Below are positions 22,938 through 34,235 of a stretch of DNA of 64,000 nt, piece by piece. The translations under genes were made by a program, and so were the position numbers. Source of the DNA: Isoetes taiwanensis. Its lineage: Eukaryota; Streptophyta; Lycopodiopsida; Isoetales; Isoetaceae. The DNA lies in assembly GCA_021234155.1 (NCBI GenBank), contig JAJEKV010000006.1, positions 13,048,143-13,112,142 of the forward strand. Direction: 5' to 3'. The notes below the pieces were generated by a model that had not been told where the DNA came from, did no database searches, and saw nothing but the letters and a program-made list of their open reading frames with translations. Within the stretch, counting starts at the first letter, position 1; each line of letters begins with the position of its first letter.

Positions 22938-24011
22938 TCAAATAGATCCAGCCAGTACTTTTGGAACCTGTGCATGAACGTTCTGCCTCTTAGTTTGTTC
23001 CTTGTTTGGGAATGGTAACATAATGACCTTGATCCTTCAATTCTGTTTGATGTCCTCTCGCTTTACATTCTCAGGCAAATATTCTGGTTTCATAGCTTCC
23101 AAAGCTTCTGGAGGACCATTTTTAATCCTTGCATTCCATTCCTCACTATGTTCTCCTTTTATAACAAGGGCATCTTCCTCAAGGTACACATGCAATTCCT
23201 CTTTGCTTAACCCAGGCATGTCCACCCTCATCCTATACACATCATCTGCCTCTACTATATCCCATGGAGCTCTGGTCCTTGCCATCCTTTCTAAACCTGT
23301 GTCTTCGAACATATTTTCCACAAAATCTAGCATCTGTTGCATCGGCCTCGCCGCAGGAAAGAACGGATCCCACAAGTCTGTAGATTCAATGCAGAACATC
23401 ATAAAAAACCAGAAACTTTTCAATTTACTGTTTCTAGCAAATCCAATTCAGAACATAAAAAACCAAAACTTTTCAATTTACTGCTTCAGGTCTGCAGATT
23501 CAATTTAAAACATAAAAAACCATAAAAACTTCTCAATTTACTGGTTCAAATCTTGATATTCAAACAAAAGCCCTCAAAGCACAGCTTTAAACCTTCCCAG
23601 CAATCCATCAATTCGGAAAACAGAGCATTTTTAACATAAGAAAAATACAAAAAAAATCTTTAAGACCTTCTTCCCATCAATCCAGAACAAGAAGCAAATC
23701 TAAACGAAATACGAACAAAAACTCAGAAAAGGTCGCATACCAAAGGCAGAAATAGGAGTAATCTGTCGCCTCGGAGCTCTAGTTACAGCAGAGCCTTGGG
23801 ATCTTTGTGGTGCCGGGGCAGAAGCACCGTTTTGTCGTCTCTCAACACCGTTTTGCCGTCTCTCAACAGCAATTTGCTCTTCATTAGCCATAGCTCTGGC
23901 GGAAAGAAGGGGCCGATTTGCAGAAACATGGGAAAACTTGGGATAGGAAAATGTAACAAACTGGGAGGGAGCCAAATGTAGAGATGAAGCAACAACAGAG
24001 CTGAGAGCCAT
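22938..24011 (-). pseudogene. HSP21: Organelle-type small heat-shock protein (HSP21-like), two exons, two compensating indels
   Basis: An ATP-independent chaperone of the alpha-crystallin family. Exon 1 (23741-24011) encodes a Ser/Ala-rich plastid-type presequence. Intron donor TTTG|GTATGC; acceptor CTACAG; exon 2 begins at 23377. Exon 2 has the Met-rich helix RPMQQMLDFVENMFED, then RAPWDIVEADDVYRMR, DMPGLSKEE and DALVIKGEH. After REDIK the open frame meets TGA. One base away the frame reads AELKDQ and YVTIPK, the expected C-terminal beta strands. Then the original frame resumes as EQTKRQNVHAQV and stops at 22938-22940. So one base seems lost near 23046 and one gained near 23006. The gene is otherwise well preserved and has a heat-shock promoter, so sequence error is a real alternative to pseudogenization. 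Confidence 0.88.
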
Positions 24012-24086
24012 CGCCGGAAGCAGATATCTGGACGATCGAGAGAATCAGCTATATTCTTCGTGATTCCGAGCTATGGCTATGGCGTG

Positions 24087-24093
24087 TTATATA
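24087..24093 (-). promoter_or_regulatory. TATA box of the small HSP gene
   Basis: TATATAA on the minus strand, 76 bp upstream of the ATG at 24011, in a GC-richer context. Confidence 0.7.
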
Positions 24094-24114
24094 GGCCAGA
24101 TGCCGGACATGCGA

Positions 24115-24132
24115 GAAGAATCTGGAAAGCTC
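24115..24132 (-). promoter_or_regulatory. Heat-shock element (four alternating 5-bp units)
   Basis: On the plus strand GAAGAATCTGGAAAGCTC reads GAA-nn-aTC-nn-GAA-nn-cTC: two perfect GAA units alternating with two one-mismatch TTC units. It lies about 22 bp upstream of the TATA box, the usual position for heat-shock-factor binding in plant small-HSP promoters. Confidence 0.75.
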
Positions 24133-24208
24133 CCGGCTGTTCTGATGTGGCAGTATCCCGCCACGTCATTTTGTTAAAACCAAGATAATGCTGGTCCGAT
24201 TCTACTAC

Positions 24209-24330
24209 GGCATTAATAAAAGTCTAGTATACACGAATTTAGGCTGCTTCAAATTCCGGGTTGGAACCACAGCTGACACCATTAATAAAAGTCTAGTAGT
24301 ATACAGGAATCACCTCCTGCTTCAAATTCT
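24209..24330. repeat. Imperfect direct duplication upstream of the small HSP gene
   Basis: ATTAATAAAAGTCTAGTA and then CTGCTTCAAATTC occur twice about 75 bp apart. Confidence 0.7.
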
Positions 24331-24837
24331 GGGGTGAAATCAATAGAATGGAGGGTGAAATTGCTGAAACTGCACGTAAAATCCCTAGAATGCCGGGTTG
24401 AATCAAGAAACTCTGTTCCTCGGCGATTTTGAAAACAGCTACACATTCGCAGAAAGAATTTGTGAATAAGCATAAAAATGATTGGAGGGGTCTAGAGACG
24501 ATGGGATAGACCATGCTCCTATGCCACTGATGTCAAAAATGAGGAGGATCATAAAAAAGAGATAAGAAAATATCTCCCTTCTCAAGCACGTAGAGATATT
24601 AGCGAGTGTTGGTTAGAGGACTCCTCAAAAAGATTTTGTTCCTCTTTAGGCAACAACCAGCATACCAGCCCCAGTACATGGAAGCCAATTTGCACTGGTT
24701 TACTCACACAATTATTGTGGAGCTTATCCTGCCCCATTGTGAGGACAAAGTGGAGGACACGCATAGGCACAAGTTCTACCACGTCGGGGATCATCATCGT
24801 ATAACCCCAGTAACCAACACCCAAAGCTAAACATACA

Positions 24838-24897
24838 CTGGCCAGGTTGGATGCTGCCTAGTGGCGTGACGTTAAAATACTATCTATCTATCTATCT
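24838..24897 (+). repeat. 3' fragment of the SINE family seen at 58.9 kb
   Basis: GGTTGGAT, GCCTAGTGGC and GACGTTAAAATACTATC appear here in the same order and spacing as at the 3' end of the SINE at 58884-59102. Here the tail is (TATC)n rather than (TC)n. The 5' part of the SINE is not recognisable. Confidence 0.7.
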
Positions 24898-26089
24898 TTT
24901 ATGGAGGTTCGAGTCCTTGTATCGGCGGGATTGGCAACTATTGCAAATCATAGGGTATTTGATTACAAATACAGTGTAATCAATCATTTCTAAGCGTATT
25001 TGCATTGGTCATGTGCAAATCCGACAGCTGCATTGGGTGTTGGGCACGACGAGTGCGAATAAGCATAAAAATGACACATGACATGTCGTGATTCTCGGAT
25101 GCAGCAGAATCGTTGGCACCCTCTTTTTACGTGTTTAGAAGGTTGCCAATGTGAAATTCACATGTCATAAATTCCCCAAATGTATTCATGCTCTATTAAC
25201 CTTGAAAATTAAAATAAAAATTCAACGTGGCATTGTCAAACACAATTTTAACGATCTAGGGAATACAGGCTAGCTGTCACAAATCCAAATTGCCCACTGC
25301 TCATCCTTCGCCACATGGCCAAGGAAGCCACCGAATAAAATAAACTAGAATTGGATCGAGATTCCACTTGAGACGATGGCCCTTCTCTGTTTTACTGTAA
25401 TTGCTAGGTCATAGCCTTCAACTCCAGATGAACAAGTTGTGGAGCAAATCCATGCCTCCGGTGGATGCTGTCAAAAATCTTCCCCCAAAAATATCAGGAA
25501 GATTGGCTGATAGCTACCTGGCAATTAACAAGCTATTTATGGAAATCCAAACCTAAACCCGATGCTAAACTACCTGTTGTAGTGGAATCGCTTCAATCGA
25601 AGGCAGTTCTTGAATCCTGGCATTCGAATGGTTGGCTCTTAAAAGCCACCCTTCAACTGACGCCAGTGGAATCTGGGTTTTCTTTGTCCAGGAGACTAAA
25701 GTCCTTCTCAAGAAATTCTTCAAGGGAATTCCTCGAGGTGGGCGGAGCTGCCGAGAGAATATTCTCAGAGAACTAGAGGTGGATTTTCTCAGGCATAATC
25801 CACTTTAGGTGGGATTACGCAAATGAAGATTTCTTTTACGCTTTCGACTGGTTTTTTCTTTTGCGAGCCATTTGCTACTCCCACGAGCCGACCTTTGTCG
25901 ATGGTGTTGAGGTTTTGGAGTGGTTTGACAAGGCGTTGATACTTATTCTTGAACGTGCTGCTAGTTTTGTTGAAAGCTCTTATAGTTTTGTGGCGTTTTC
26001 TTTATGGATTTGAGTTGTAGAACATCTGTTTTGGCGAGATCTTTCTATTTTACAAGCACATGCAGCTCAATTTTTTAGAGTTTTGGCAA
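24898..26089. other. Intergenic, no supported gene
   Basis: A 103-codon open frame at 25465-25776 on plus has no recognisable domain. GGAGGTTCGAGTCC near 24902 resembles a Pol III B box but has no tRNA around it. Confidence 0.5.
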
Positions 26090-26896
26090 TGTTATGCCCA
26101 AAATATTTTGCAGACCATTGTTATATAATTTGCATGCATGTTTGTTGTGGGCTGACAATAAAGATTTAATGCAAGTGGCATTAAAAATTATATGGTCATT
26201 TTTCCCCAGTTTATAGTGCACCTGGTAGGTCTTAGACTAGGGCGCAACCAGATGTTATAAGGGGTAAACGTGGTTGCGAGATTGCCTTAGCATTGTGAAA
26301 ACAATGTAGTTAAGGGGGCAAGTCTTATTTAATGGGTGGAGCAACCCATTGAAGTTTATTAAAACTTATAATGGTTTAAAAATCATTGGAATTAAAATTG
26401 GTGAGCACCCTTAAATCGGGGATGCCACCACGCTGCTGTGGTTGCAGCGTAAACAGGCTGGCCTGAGGTGAGACCCGGGCCGCCGGATCTGTTTTCGGCA
26501 GGCTCGTCCTGCTGTATGCTGCCCACTTGGCCATGCCAGGTGGGCAGAGGTTTCCAACAAACAAGGGCGACGGTCTGTTATAGAGAGAGGCCGAAAAACT
26601 ACAGGAGCAGACTTGATTACCAGAGGGAAGTCGTTTTACAAAGGGAGGAGTAAGCAATTCAACAGGGAAAAGTGGGGTACGATTTGCTGAACTGGAGTTG
26701 CAGCAGAGAAGCCCTATCCTAGTAAGTCCTGAGCTGGGTGTAATCCGGTTGTGGCCTTGGGGCCATGTTTACTATAATGAACACAGTGGATTACCATGAC
26801 TGGAAGGCTTTATAATAACTAGTGTGGACTTGTTCCCTGGAACTAGAATTAAACCGTAAAACCCAGAACCTACAAATTGCTAAACCCCTTCCCTTT

Positions 26897-28941
26897 AAGC
26901 ACGAATTAATTATTTGGAGAAAATAAGCTGATTTTGAGAATTTCGAGTGCACCTCTTCAGGTCCACCACAAGCCAAAAGTACTCAACTTTAATTTGAAAT
27001 TGTCCCGCCCAACCACAAGTCAAAAAGTCATCATCCTCCATTAAATTTGTCCCGCCCAAGATAGGCGGGATAATTTAAAATTTGAACGAGAGAGAGAATT
27101 TTATTTCCCCGTTGTCGACAAAGCATCTCGAACCCAAGCTTCAAAGCGCCATAGCCAGTTTTGCCATCGCGGAGGTCCAAGATCCAAGCGGCGATCGCGT
27201 CGAAAGTCGCCATAAGAAGGTCAAATCTCCAAATAAGCCATAGCCTGACGTCGCCATAGTCATGCGGCTTCGCCCTACACCACATCCTTTCGGAGTTCTT
27301 TGGGGTGGTTTCTTTTGAAGCCGCATAAAGGTGCACGTGGGCCGAAGCTCCTAGAGTTCTGAGTGGCTCTAAGCGCATCGCCAGATGCTTCCAAGGGCAT
27401 AGATTGAAATGGAGGAAGATGGCATAGACGGATTCAAAGATAGATGGCATAGACGGATTCAACATAGATAGTTTTGCGGATTTGGAACCCTGCTTGGATT
27501 TTGCCGGCTTCGAGATTTTTGCAGGGGTCTCGCACCCCCGCTCCCGGAGTCCCCGCTGAGATTTTGTCCGTTCTTCAGACCCCTGCCCGGTGGGGAGCCG
27601 TGAGTGGTTGTAGAAAAATCGAAATAGAAAATGATACATTGAACGTTTGAGAAGACTTGCTTAATGCAAGCCGATTTGAAGCGGTGACAAGCGATTATAC
27701 CCTTTAAAGGTTGGACTGGACCAAAAATAGAAAACGAGGGACCGATTCTTCTATTGCGGTGTAGATTGCATGCAATGCAGATCTACCTCATTGCATCTTT
27801 TTTCCTCGCTCAAAAGCTATGTTTTTCAGGTTGGCTCGCATTGCGATGCTATCATAAAACTATGGTTTTAACCTTGCAACAAATCCGCACCATATCCCGA
27901 TTGGAAAGATGATTTGTTGGCGCTTTGATTTCTCGGCTCAAGTTCTTTCTACCTCTTTGTTGATTTTAGTCGCCTCAGCCTTCTTTCCACTTCGATCATG
28001 TTATGCTTGAGATTTTGTCCGGTTCTCACCCCCGCCCGTAATGCCCGCTTTTTTTGCCGACTTCTACACCCCTCGCTTCTATCGCTGCTCGACCCAAAAA
28101 TCTATGTGTAAGCTTGAGAAAGACTGAACTTTTTAATATTTTTGTATTTGCAGACTGGAGAAACCCGCATGTTTGAAAGAAATCCTCTGCCAAATCGCAT
28201 GGCTGCAAGAATTTTTTCAGCCATGGCTGTACGGATTATGAAAAAGGATTTTCTGTGGTAAGATTTGTCTCCACAGAATCGCCATGGCGATGTTGAAGAG
28301 CAGGAAACAGAATTTTGTGGTAAATTTTAGCTCCACGTTGCTCAAGGCAATTTAGATGAGCACTAAAAGACACAAGTTTTGCTTAGCAAAATCGCTGTGG
28401 CGATTATGCTGAGCAAATGTTTTTTTTTTAAGTTATATTTTTGTAGTCATCACTTTAAAATGGCAGAGAAATACATGGGTTTTGCTCAACAGAATCGCCA
28501 CAGCGATTTTGTTGAGCAGGATTTCGTAGGCAAACAGAGCATTCTTGCTCAAGCAAATCGCCACAGCGATTGTGTTGAGCAGAAAATATGTTTTTTTTTT
28601 AAAGATTGTATTTGTTTTATTACGTAGAATAAGCTTTAAAATTTTAAAATAAAAATATTATTATGTCAATGGAAGTAGCTACGCGAGTTCTAAATGTTCG
28701 CGTCACATTCGCCCGAAACAGCTTTTACGCTTTCTAATGGTCAGCTCTTACTCAAAAAGAGCTCGATTAGCCTTTACAAATGCCAATTTCGATACTAATC
28801 ACGATTTTATGGGTGAAAATCATAAAAATAAATGGCAACTTCTACTCAATTGCAACCAATTACGGCGTTTTATAGAGAACCAACAACCTATTTCATACTA
28901 AACGAGAATTTCGAAATTCTCTAATTAATTAATTCTTGCTT
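26897..28941. mobile_element. 2,045-bp terminal-inverted-repeat element, unknown superfamily
   Basis: The undamaged 3' LTR (near 34987-35000) gives the empty site CTTCCCTTTGAAAG. Here the insertion is flanked by CTTT on both sides (26893-26896 and 28942-28945). Its ends are inverted repeats of about 25 bp: the left starts AAGCACGAATTAATTATTTG, and the right read in reverse starts AAGCAAGAATTAATTAATTA, with a few mismatches. No transposase is present. Inside are a GC-rich half with a 202-codon minus-strand frame (27031-27639, no recognised domain) and a cluster of palindromic hairpins at 28270-28581. It is a non-autonomous DNA element; the 4-bp duplication does not point clearly to hAT, Mutator, CACTA or PIF. 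Confidence 0.75.
28270..28581. repeat. Cluster of four related palindromic hairpins
   Basis: Perfect or near-perfect inverted repeats of 36-39 bp lie at 28483-28518, 28546-28581 and 28378-28416, with a weaker one near 28274-28300. The common core is AATCGC-CACA-GCGATT with arms TGCTCAA/TTGAGCA. Two of them are followed by runs of nine to ten T. The third has compensating changes (core AATCGC-TGTG-GCGATT). Confidence 0.85.
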
Positions 28942-30188
28942 CTTTGAAAGCTCTGTAGTATAAGTTGAGTGAGCTTGGGATGCTACCTGGCTTCTTCTGG
29001 CCCAGCAGCAAGTTGCAATAGCAATCAAGAGCTGCAGGTCGATGGTGCTTAACGGAGCTGTCAAGCTTCGTTCTTCTAGTGCCACTGTCCTATATGGAAG
29101 CAAGGGTAAACTTGTTTCATTAGGAGATCTCTTATTGCTAGTGAGATGGGTGCTTAGTGCTGGTATGGGACAGTACTAGGTGGTCGTCAACAGTCTAGTG
29201 TTAGAAGAGTATTGCCTTACTCTGTATATACAATTTGATATCATGAGCTCTATGCAGAGAAGATAAGCATTGGGTGTTTATCATAAGGGAGGGTTTATGC
29301 AAGCATATGATTAGATAAGCATGTCTTATCTTGTTAGGAACTTCTGGTACTGGTGAGATGAAATCTATCGCTGGTATGGGACGGTGATGGACGTAATCAA
29401 CAGTCTAGTGTTTTGGGTTCCTATGATGCTTGCAGTTCCTCCTCACTGATCCACCGCGGGGTTCTAGGCTTACGCATTGCCTAGATATGGTGGGGTGTGT
29501 CTGCTTTGCAGATGCTATGGTGCGCGTGGTGTATTCCATATGTGTGTACTTGCAGTCCGTCAGTCATTGCTTCATGTTGACATTACTAGATAGAATAGAA
29601 TAGAATAGGTTCTTGTGCATGTTACTAACAAGTGGAAGCTTGTGCAGGCTGTTTGATAGCTGGCGGAGCATGCGTGTGTATAGTTATCTTATGTTGTCAC
29701 CTTATTATCTGTATACGTGGCTTTCATGTATATAGCCTCGTGGGAGGCAGTACTTGTTCTGTGTACTCTGATGGTTTGATGTGAATACAAATCGAAAATT
29801 TTGGTACTAAAATTTTGGTTTGTAACTGTGGTAGCTGAGAGTAGCTGAGATGGAGCACGGCGAGACTAGTGCAGGCGCACATACTCAGGACAGATGACTC
29901 CTATGGAGGAGGAACTTGATGTGCGAGGGCTAGCTGGTCGCTGATGGAAACCCGTGAGAACCATCGAGACCATGCACGGGCGGGGCGGAGGACTTGCTTG
30001 GGTGTGCAACCTGAGCCTCAAGGTAGTATTGATACCGCATCGCTATGAGAATCGTGTTTAGAGACCCTTGCTAGCACGGATGGCCATGGGAAGTCTGCGG
30101 AGAAAGGGAAGTCTCCTGCAGTTGTGATAGTGGACCGGATGTACCTAGTGCTAGTGCTACTGTGGAGCAGTCACTGAAGAGTTCCTGA

Positions 30189-30717
30189 TTGAGCAAGGAG
30201 GACATACGCAGTCTCGAGCGCACAAAGATCCCAGATTGGAATGGGAAAGGCACTGCTGAGGAGGCGATGGCTTGGATTGATAAGCTCGAGACCTTTTTTG
30301 AGGCTACCAATAAGGGTGATAAGGCGCGGTTGTTTACTGCGCAGATGCGGCTGAAATCGGATGCCTATAGTTGGTGGAATGGTCCTACCATGAAGAAAGA
30401 GGTGAATACCTGGTCCGATTTCAGGAAATCCTTTATTGGGGAGTATGCACCTCAGCATGATGCTTGTGATGCGCTTGAGAAGTTGCGGTATTGTAAGCAG
30501 ACATAATCTATGAGTGCTTATATCAATAAGGTACGGGGTTATATCCACAGGGTTGGAGACTTGTCCGAGGCTCGGCAGGTGGATTTCTTCCTAAGTGGTC
30601 TATCCAGTGTTGCTCTCAAGAAGCAGATAATCGGGTTGAAGCCCGAGGATTTTGAGGGCAATGATGTTGGCTCGTCAGCTTGGGGAAGAGGATGAGTCAT
30701 TTAAGAGGACGTCCCGG
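30189..30717 (+). pseudogene. Gypsy gag (Retrotrans_gag) remnant
   Basis: The frame gives IPDWNGKGTAEEAMAWIDK, ARLFTAQMRLKSDAYSWW and WSDFRKSFIGEYAP, then a TAA, then SMSAYINKVRGYIHRVGDL and FLSGLSSVALKKQI, a standard gag capsid region. A stop at 30504-30506 and a further break after 30690 interrupt it. The CCHC knuckle expected after gag is not seen. Confidence 0.85.
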
Positions 30718-30817
30718 AAGTTCTCAAAGAAGAAAAACAAGCAAACGTGACTGAAAAGGCCGAAGAACTATTGGAATCTAAGACAGTTTCAGCCATTGCC
30801 ATGGAAGAGCTGCGCGC

Positions 30818-31260
30818 ATGGACAAGCCCGCAAGCAAGGACATCATGGACATGTTTGCTGGACGGGTGATTAGATTCTTGGGCAGAATCATGGGCCGAAG
30901 TGTTGTGGTGTTGTTGGATTGTGGCTCTTCTAACATGTTTATCTCTTCTAAGTTGGTGGAAGAACCGCACCTACCTTGTATTAAGACGAACAAGTACAAG
31001 GTAGATGGTCATTTTGTGAACAATTCTCAGGTGGAGGATCGTAAAGCTACTGGGGTGCCCTTGGGTATTCAAGGCTACTAGGAAAAGCTTGATTTTGACC
31101 TTTTGGATGTTGGCCGATATGATGTGGTGTTGGGGATAATATGGTTGCAGCGGGTTAAGCCTACTGCAATAGATTGGAACACTCACCAGGTGACGTTGAA
31201 GCACGATGGACGGGAGATCTATCTGCAAGGGAGTCCTTTGACGAGAGCTTCCAAGATTGT
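30818..31260 (+). pseudogene. Gypsy aspartic protease remnant
   Basis: VVVLLDCGSSNMFIS carries the active-site Asp but has Cys where Ser/Thr normally follows. An in-frame TAG stands at 31079-31081, then VGRYDVVLGIIWLQ, the flap-side motif typical of plant gypsy proteases. Confidence 0.75.
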
Positions 31261-32625
31261 GTCGTCGCTTCAGGTCAAGAAACTGGTACGTAGATCTCCC
31301 AATCAATGTTTTCTTCTATTTATTGATGAATGTTATCCTGCTTTTGAGTGTTGTCATATGAGTGCTGATAATAAGGTCATGGAGAGTGCAAAAGGCCAAA
31401 AAGAGTTGCAGGATCTATTGTATGAATTTCAGAATGTGTTCCCTGAGGAACTGCCTGAAGGACTTTCACCTAGTAGAGAGATTGAACATGAGATTGATTT
31501 AGAGTCTGGATCCAAACCTGTATTTCGTAGCCCTTATAGATTGTCCATATTGGAACAAGATTAGGTTAAAAAGCAGGTTCATGAGCTGTTAGCCAAAGGG
31601 TTTGTGTGATCTAGCAAATCCCCTTATGGTGCTCCTGTCATTCTAGTTAAGAAAGGACGGATCAATGCGGATGTGCATTGATTATCTTGCCTTGAATAAG
31701 ATCACAATCAAGAATAGGTATCCCTTGCCTAGGATTGATGAGATTATAGATAGATTAACAGGAGCTAAGTATTTTTCTAAGTTGGATTTGCGCAGTGGTT
31801 ATCACCAAATAAGGGTGAAGGAGTCGGATCTACATAAGATTGCCTTCAGGACCACTTTTGGTCATTTTGAATTTTTGGTGATGTCTTTTGGACTAACGAA
31901 TACTCCTGCTACCTTTTCCAGAATGATGAATGAGGTTTTTGCAGGATGTCTTGATACTTTTATGGAAGTATTCTTAGATGATATCCTGGTATATAGTAAA
32001 ACCTTGGAGGAGCATTTGAATCATTTGCATCTATACTAACTCTGCTCAGACAGCATAAGTTATATGCAATGATGTCAAAGTGTGAATTTTTAAAAGCACA
32101 GGTGGAATATTTGGGCCACATTATATCTGCTGAAAGTGTAGCTATAGATCCCAAGAAGACGGAGGCAATTCAGTCTTGGCCTGTGCCGAAGAACGTATCT
32201 GAGTTGCGTAGTTTCTTGGGATTGGCCAGTTATTATCGCAGATTTGTCTGGAAGTTTGCCAAGATTGCAGCTGCTCTAACTATATTGTTGAAAACTAATG
32301 TCCAGTGGCAATGGACAGCAAAACAGCAGTAGGCAATGGATATGCTGAAGAGGTTGATAACCTCAGCGCCTATTTTGTTGATTCCAGACATGAGTAAACC
32401 TTATGAGGTTTACACAGATGCATGTGGTTATGCCATTGGTGATGTTCTCATGCAGGATGGTAGGGTAGTGGCGTATGAAAGTCGCCAACTCGATGCTGCT
32501 GAGAAGAACTATTCCACCTATGAGCAGGAGTTACTGGCCATGGTTCATGCGCTCAATGTCTGGAAACATTATCTCCGCAATAAGTGCGAGTTTGTGGTCT
32601 ATAGGATCATAAGCCATTGAAATTC
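31260..32625 (+). pseudogene. Gypsy reverse transcriptase and RNase H remnant
   Basis: Reading across frames: [50 protein letters not shown], then FLDDILVYS with both catalytic Asp, then FLGLASYYRRFV, then RNase H YEVYTDACGYAIG, NYSTYEQELLAMVHAL. At least four stops or frameshifts separate these blocks. Confidence 0.9.
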
Positions 32626-33730
32626 TTGCAAAGCCAGGCCGAGGTAAGTCCAAGGCAAGCAAGATGGTTGGACTTTCTTTCTCAATTTCATTTTCACGTT
32701 GAACATCTTCCCGGGAAAAAGAATCATGTTGCTGATGCTCTTTCTCGGGTTCGGGAAGTAAATGTGATGGTTCAATGTGAAATTGCTTTGGTGTCACAGA
32801 TTAAGCAAGCATATGACTTGGATGCCTATATTTTGAGTATGCAGCATCTATCCAATGATACTTGGGATATCCAGAACGGACTCTAGTATCATAAGGGACG
32901 TATTTATGTTCCTACTGTGGACACTTTGAGAAAGCAATTATTGAGCGAATTTCATGATGCACCTTATGCTGGGCATGGGGGTGAGTGGAAAACATATGAA
33001 TCGCTCAAGAGAATGCTTTACTGGCTAGTTTGAAAGGGGATGTGCAGGAATATGTGAAAGTTTGTGAGACTTGTCAGCAGGTTAAAGCGAGTCGAGGCAA
33101 GACTCCAGGACTTCTGCAACCTTTGACTGTGCCAGAGGAGAGGTGGAGTGAAATATCTATGGATTTCATTGTGAAGTTGCCTCGTACTGTGCATCACTAC
33201 ACTCAGATACTTGTCATTGTGGATAGGTTGACGAAGTATGCACGCTTTATACCTCTGACAAAGAATGCTGATGGCTTGGCGGTGGCCAAGGCTTATATGC
33301 AGCATGTATTCTCTATTTTTGGATTACCCAAAAGATATTGTAAGCGATCGAGATATGAAATTTACTGGGAATTTCTGGCGCGAATTGTTCTCTGCATTAA
33401 AGTGCACTCTTCAGTTCTCTAGTGGAGATCATCCGAAAACGGATGGGCAAGCTGAAAGAGTGAATCAGATTTTGGAGAATATGCTAGATCTTATGTGGCC
33501 ACTCAACAATCCAGATGGAAGGACTATTTTCCAATTGTGGAGTTTGCTTACAATAATGGGTTGCAACAGAGCATCAAAACTAGCCCGTTTGTGGCTATGT
33601 TTGGGAGAAATCCCAGGGGACCTGTATCGCTTGGTTTTGAAGGGCTGAAAACTGATGCTGCTATAAGTATGCTTGAAGGCATGGATGTGACACTTGAGTT
33701 GTGTCAATTGCATATGAGACAGGCCTAAGA
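32626..33730 (+). pseudogene. Gypsy integrase remnant
   Basis: After FLSQFHFHVEHLPGKKNHVA come the zinc-binding H-C-C part (VCETCQQVKASRG), the core ISMDFIVKLPR, DRLTKYARFIPL, then a frameshift into SDRDMKFTGNFW, DHPKTDGQAERVN and EFAYNNGLQQS. All family motifs are present but on several frames. Confidence 0.88.
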
Positions 33731-34235
33731 TCGGGCAAGGGCATGTGCCAATTTGTCGAGAGCCCCGATCAAGCTACATGAGGGTCAGATGGTATTCTTT
33801 CCCGCAAATTTGAAAAGAAAAGCAATATTGCCATTGTTTGCAGGAAAGAAACCAAAGCTCTCCCCAAGATACAATGGTCCTTATAAAAATTTGAAGAAAT
33901 ATAGTGATGTTGCCTTCCAGTTGCAACTTCCACCGAATGTGGACATTCATCCAGTTTTCCATGTGAGCCAGTTGCGACCAGCTCTGTGGAAAGCTGCGAA
34001 TGTTGTGCCTTCTCAGGAACACATGGTGGAGTTGGATAGAATTCCTATCTCTGAAAGAATATTGAATTCCCGGATAGTGCGGATCCACTAAAGAGACCAG
34101 ATGGAATTTCTGGTGAAATGGAAACATAGACCTGTCTTAGAGGCGACGTGGGAGAGTCGTCGTTTCATCTCAATATCCGGATGTTATGGCTCAATGGTCT
34201 TGAGCCGATTCTTGAGGACAAGAATCCACGGGTGT
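33731..34235 (+). pseudogene. Chromodomain-bearing C-terminus of the gypsy integrase
   Basis: GYNGPYKNL-like block, HPVFHVSQLRPAL, then ISERILNSRIVRIH, TAA, MEFLVKWKHRP and EATWESRRF. The last motifs are a chromodomain, which places the element in the chromovirus branch. Confidence 0.82.

Larger units (their letters stand above)
26090..29828 (+). repeat. 5' LTR of the chromovirus, split by a 2-kb insertion
   Basis: Aligns with the 3' LTR at 26090-26896 and 28942-29828. The intervening 2,045 bp are absent from the 3' LTR. Confidence 0.85.

Noticed and set aside
23002-23508. 168-codon plus-strand frame
   Set aside because: It is antisense to small HSP exon 2, whose domain motifs are clear on minus.
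24890-24915. tRNA gene suggested by GGTTCGAGTCC
   Set aside because: No acceptor stem, A box or anticodon arm is found around it.
28270-28610. Bacterial-type intrinsic terminators (hairpin plus T-run)
   Set aside because: The hairpins do look like that, but they lie in a plant transposable element; they are reported as palindromes only.
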